Below, in pieces: positions 5,682 to 5,691 of a stretch of DNA of 5,691 nucleotides (within the stretch, counting starts at the first letter, position 1; every line of letters starts with the position of its first letter). Made by a program: the position numbers and the translations under genes. The notes below the pieces were generated by a model. It saw only the letters and a program-made list of their open reading frames with translations, was not told where the DNA came from and did not search any database. Source of the DNA: Phycisphaerales bacterium (GTDB lineage Bacteria; Planctomycetota; Phycisphaerae; Phycisphaerales; SM1A02). The DNA lies in the NCBI GenBank assembly GCA_007127615.1, contig SKZB01000252.1:1-5691 (forward strand), given 5' to 3'.

Positions 5682-5691
5682 TCCACTCAGC

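Noticed and set aside
1..5691. A defence, biosynthetic, CRISPR or mobile-element system
   Set aside because: The genes are a housekeeping epimerase, a metabolic peptidase and a signalling kinase. No repeats with spacers, transposase, integrase, attachment site or toxin-antitoxin pair could be found.

Overview
The window reads as an ordinary, compact stretch of chromosome from a high-GC bacterium. The best guess is a planctomycete-like lineage. The main reason is the large gene on the right: an Hsp90-free, PknB-type Ser/Thr kinase with a short N-terminal helical domain, one membrane span, a coiled coil and a long tetratricopeptide (TPR) tail. That architecture is especially abundant in Planctomycetota, and it also occurs in Acidobacteriota and Myxococcota. 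The assignment is inferred from architecture and GC-rich codon use, not from a marker gene. No mobile element, tRNA, rRNA or CRISPR array was seen.

Layout, all on the + strand. Positions 3-362 hold the 3' end of an unrecognised gene whose product carries one C-terminal membrane helix. Positions 396-1268 hold dapF, diaminopimelate epimerase, with both catalytic cysteines and every substrate-binding residue I could align. Positions 1355-2602 hold an M20-family zinc peptidase closest in motif pattern to carboxypeptidase G2, with a complete set of metal and catalytic residues. Positions 2709-5510 hold the kinase-TPR protein, which I start at a TTG codon with a good ribosome binding site instead of at the upstream ATG at 2583. 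The last 181 bases (5511-5691) hold no convincing gene, but they contain two or three hairpins and probably mark the end of the transcription unit and the control region of a following gene.

Function. DapF makes meso-diaminopimelate for lysine and the peptidoglycan peptide. The M20 enzyme probably removes an acyl or amino-acid group from a small amidated substrate in the cytoplasm. Its position after dapF suggests, but does not show, a link to amino-acid or cell-wall peptide metabolism. The kinase is a transmembrane sensor or signalling protein. Nothing in its sequence ties it to the two metabolic genes, and a 106-base spacer with small dyads suggests it may have its own promoter.

The most notable structures are a run of nine consecutive TPR-like units, each exactly 42 residues with no insertion or gap, and two 8-G homopolymer tracts, one near the 3' end of each of two neighbouring genes. 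I found no evidence for an undescribed multi-gene system.
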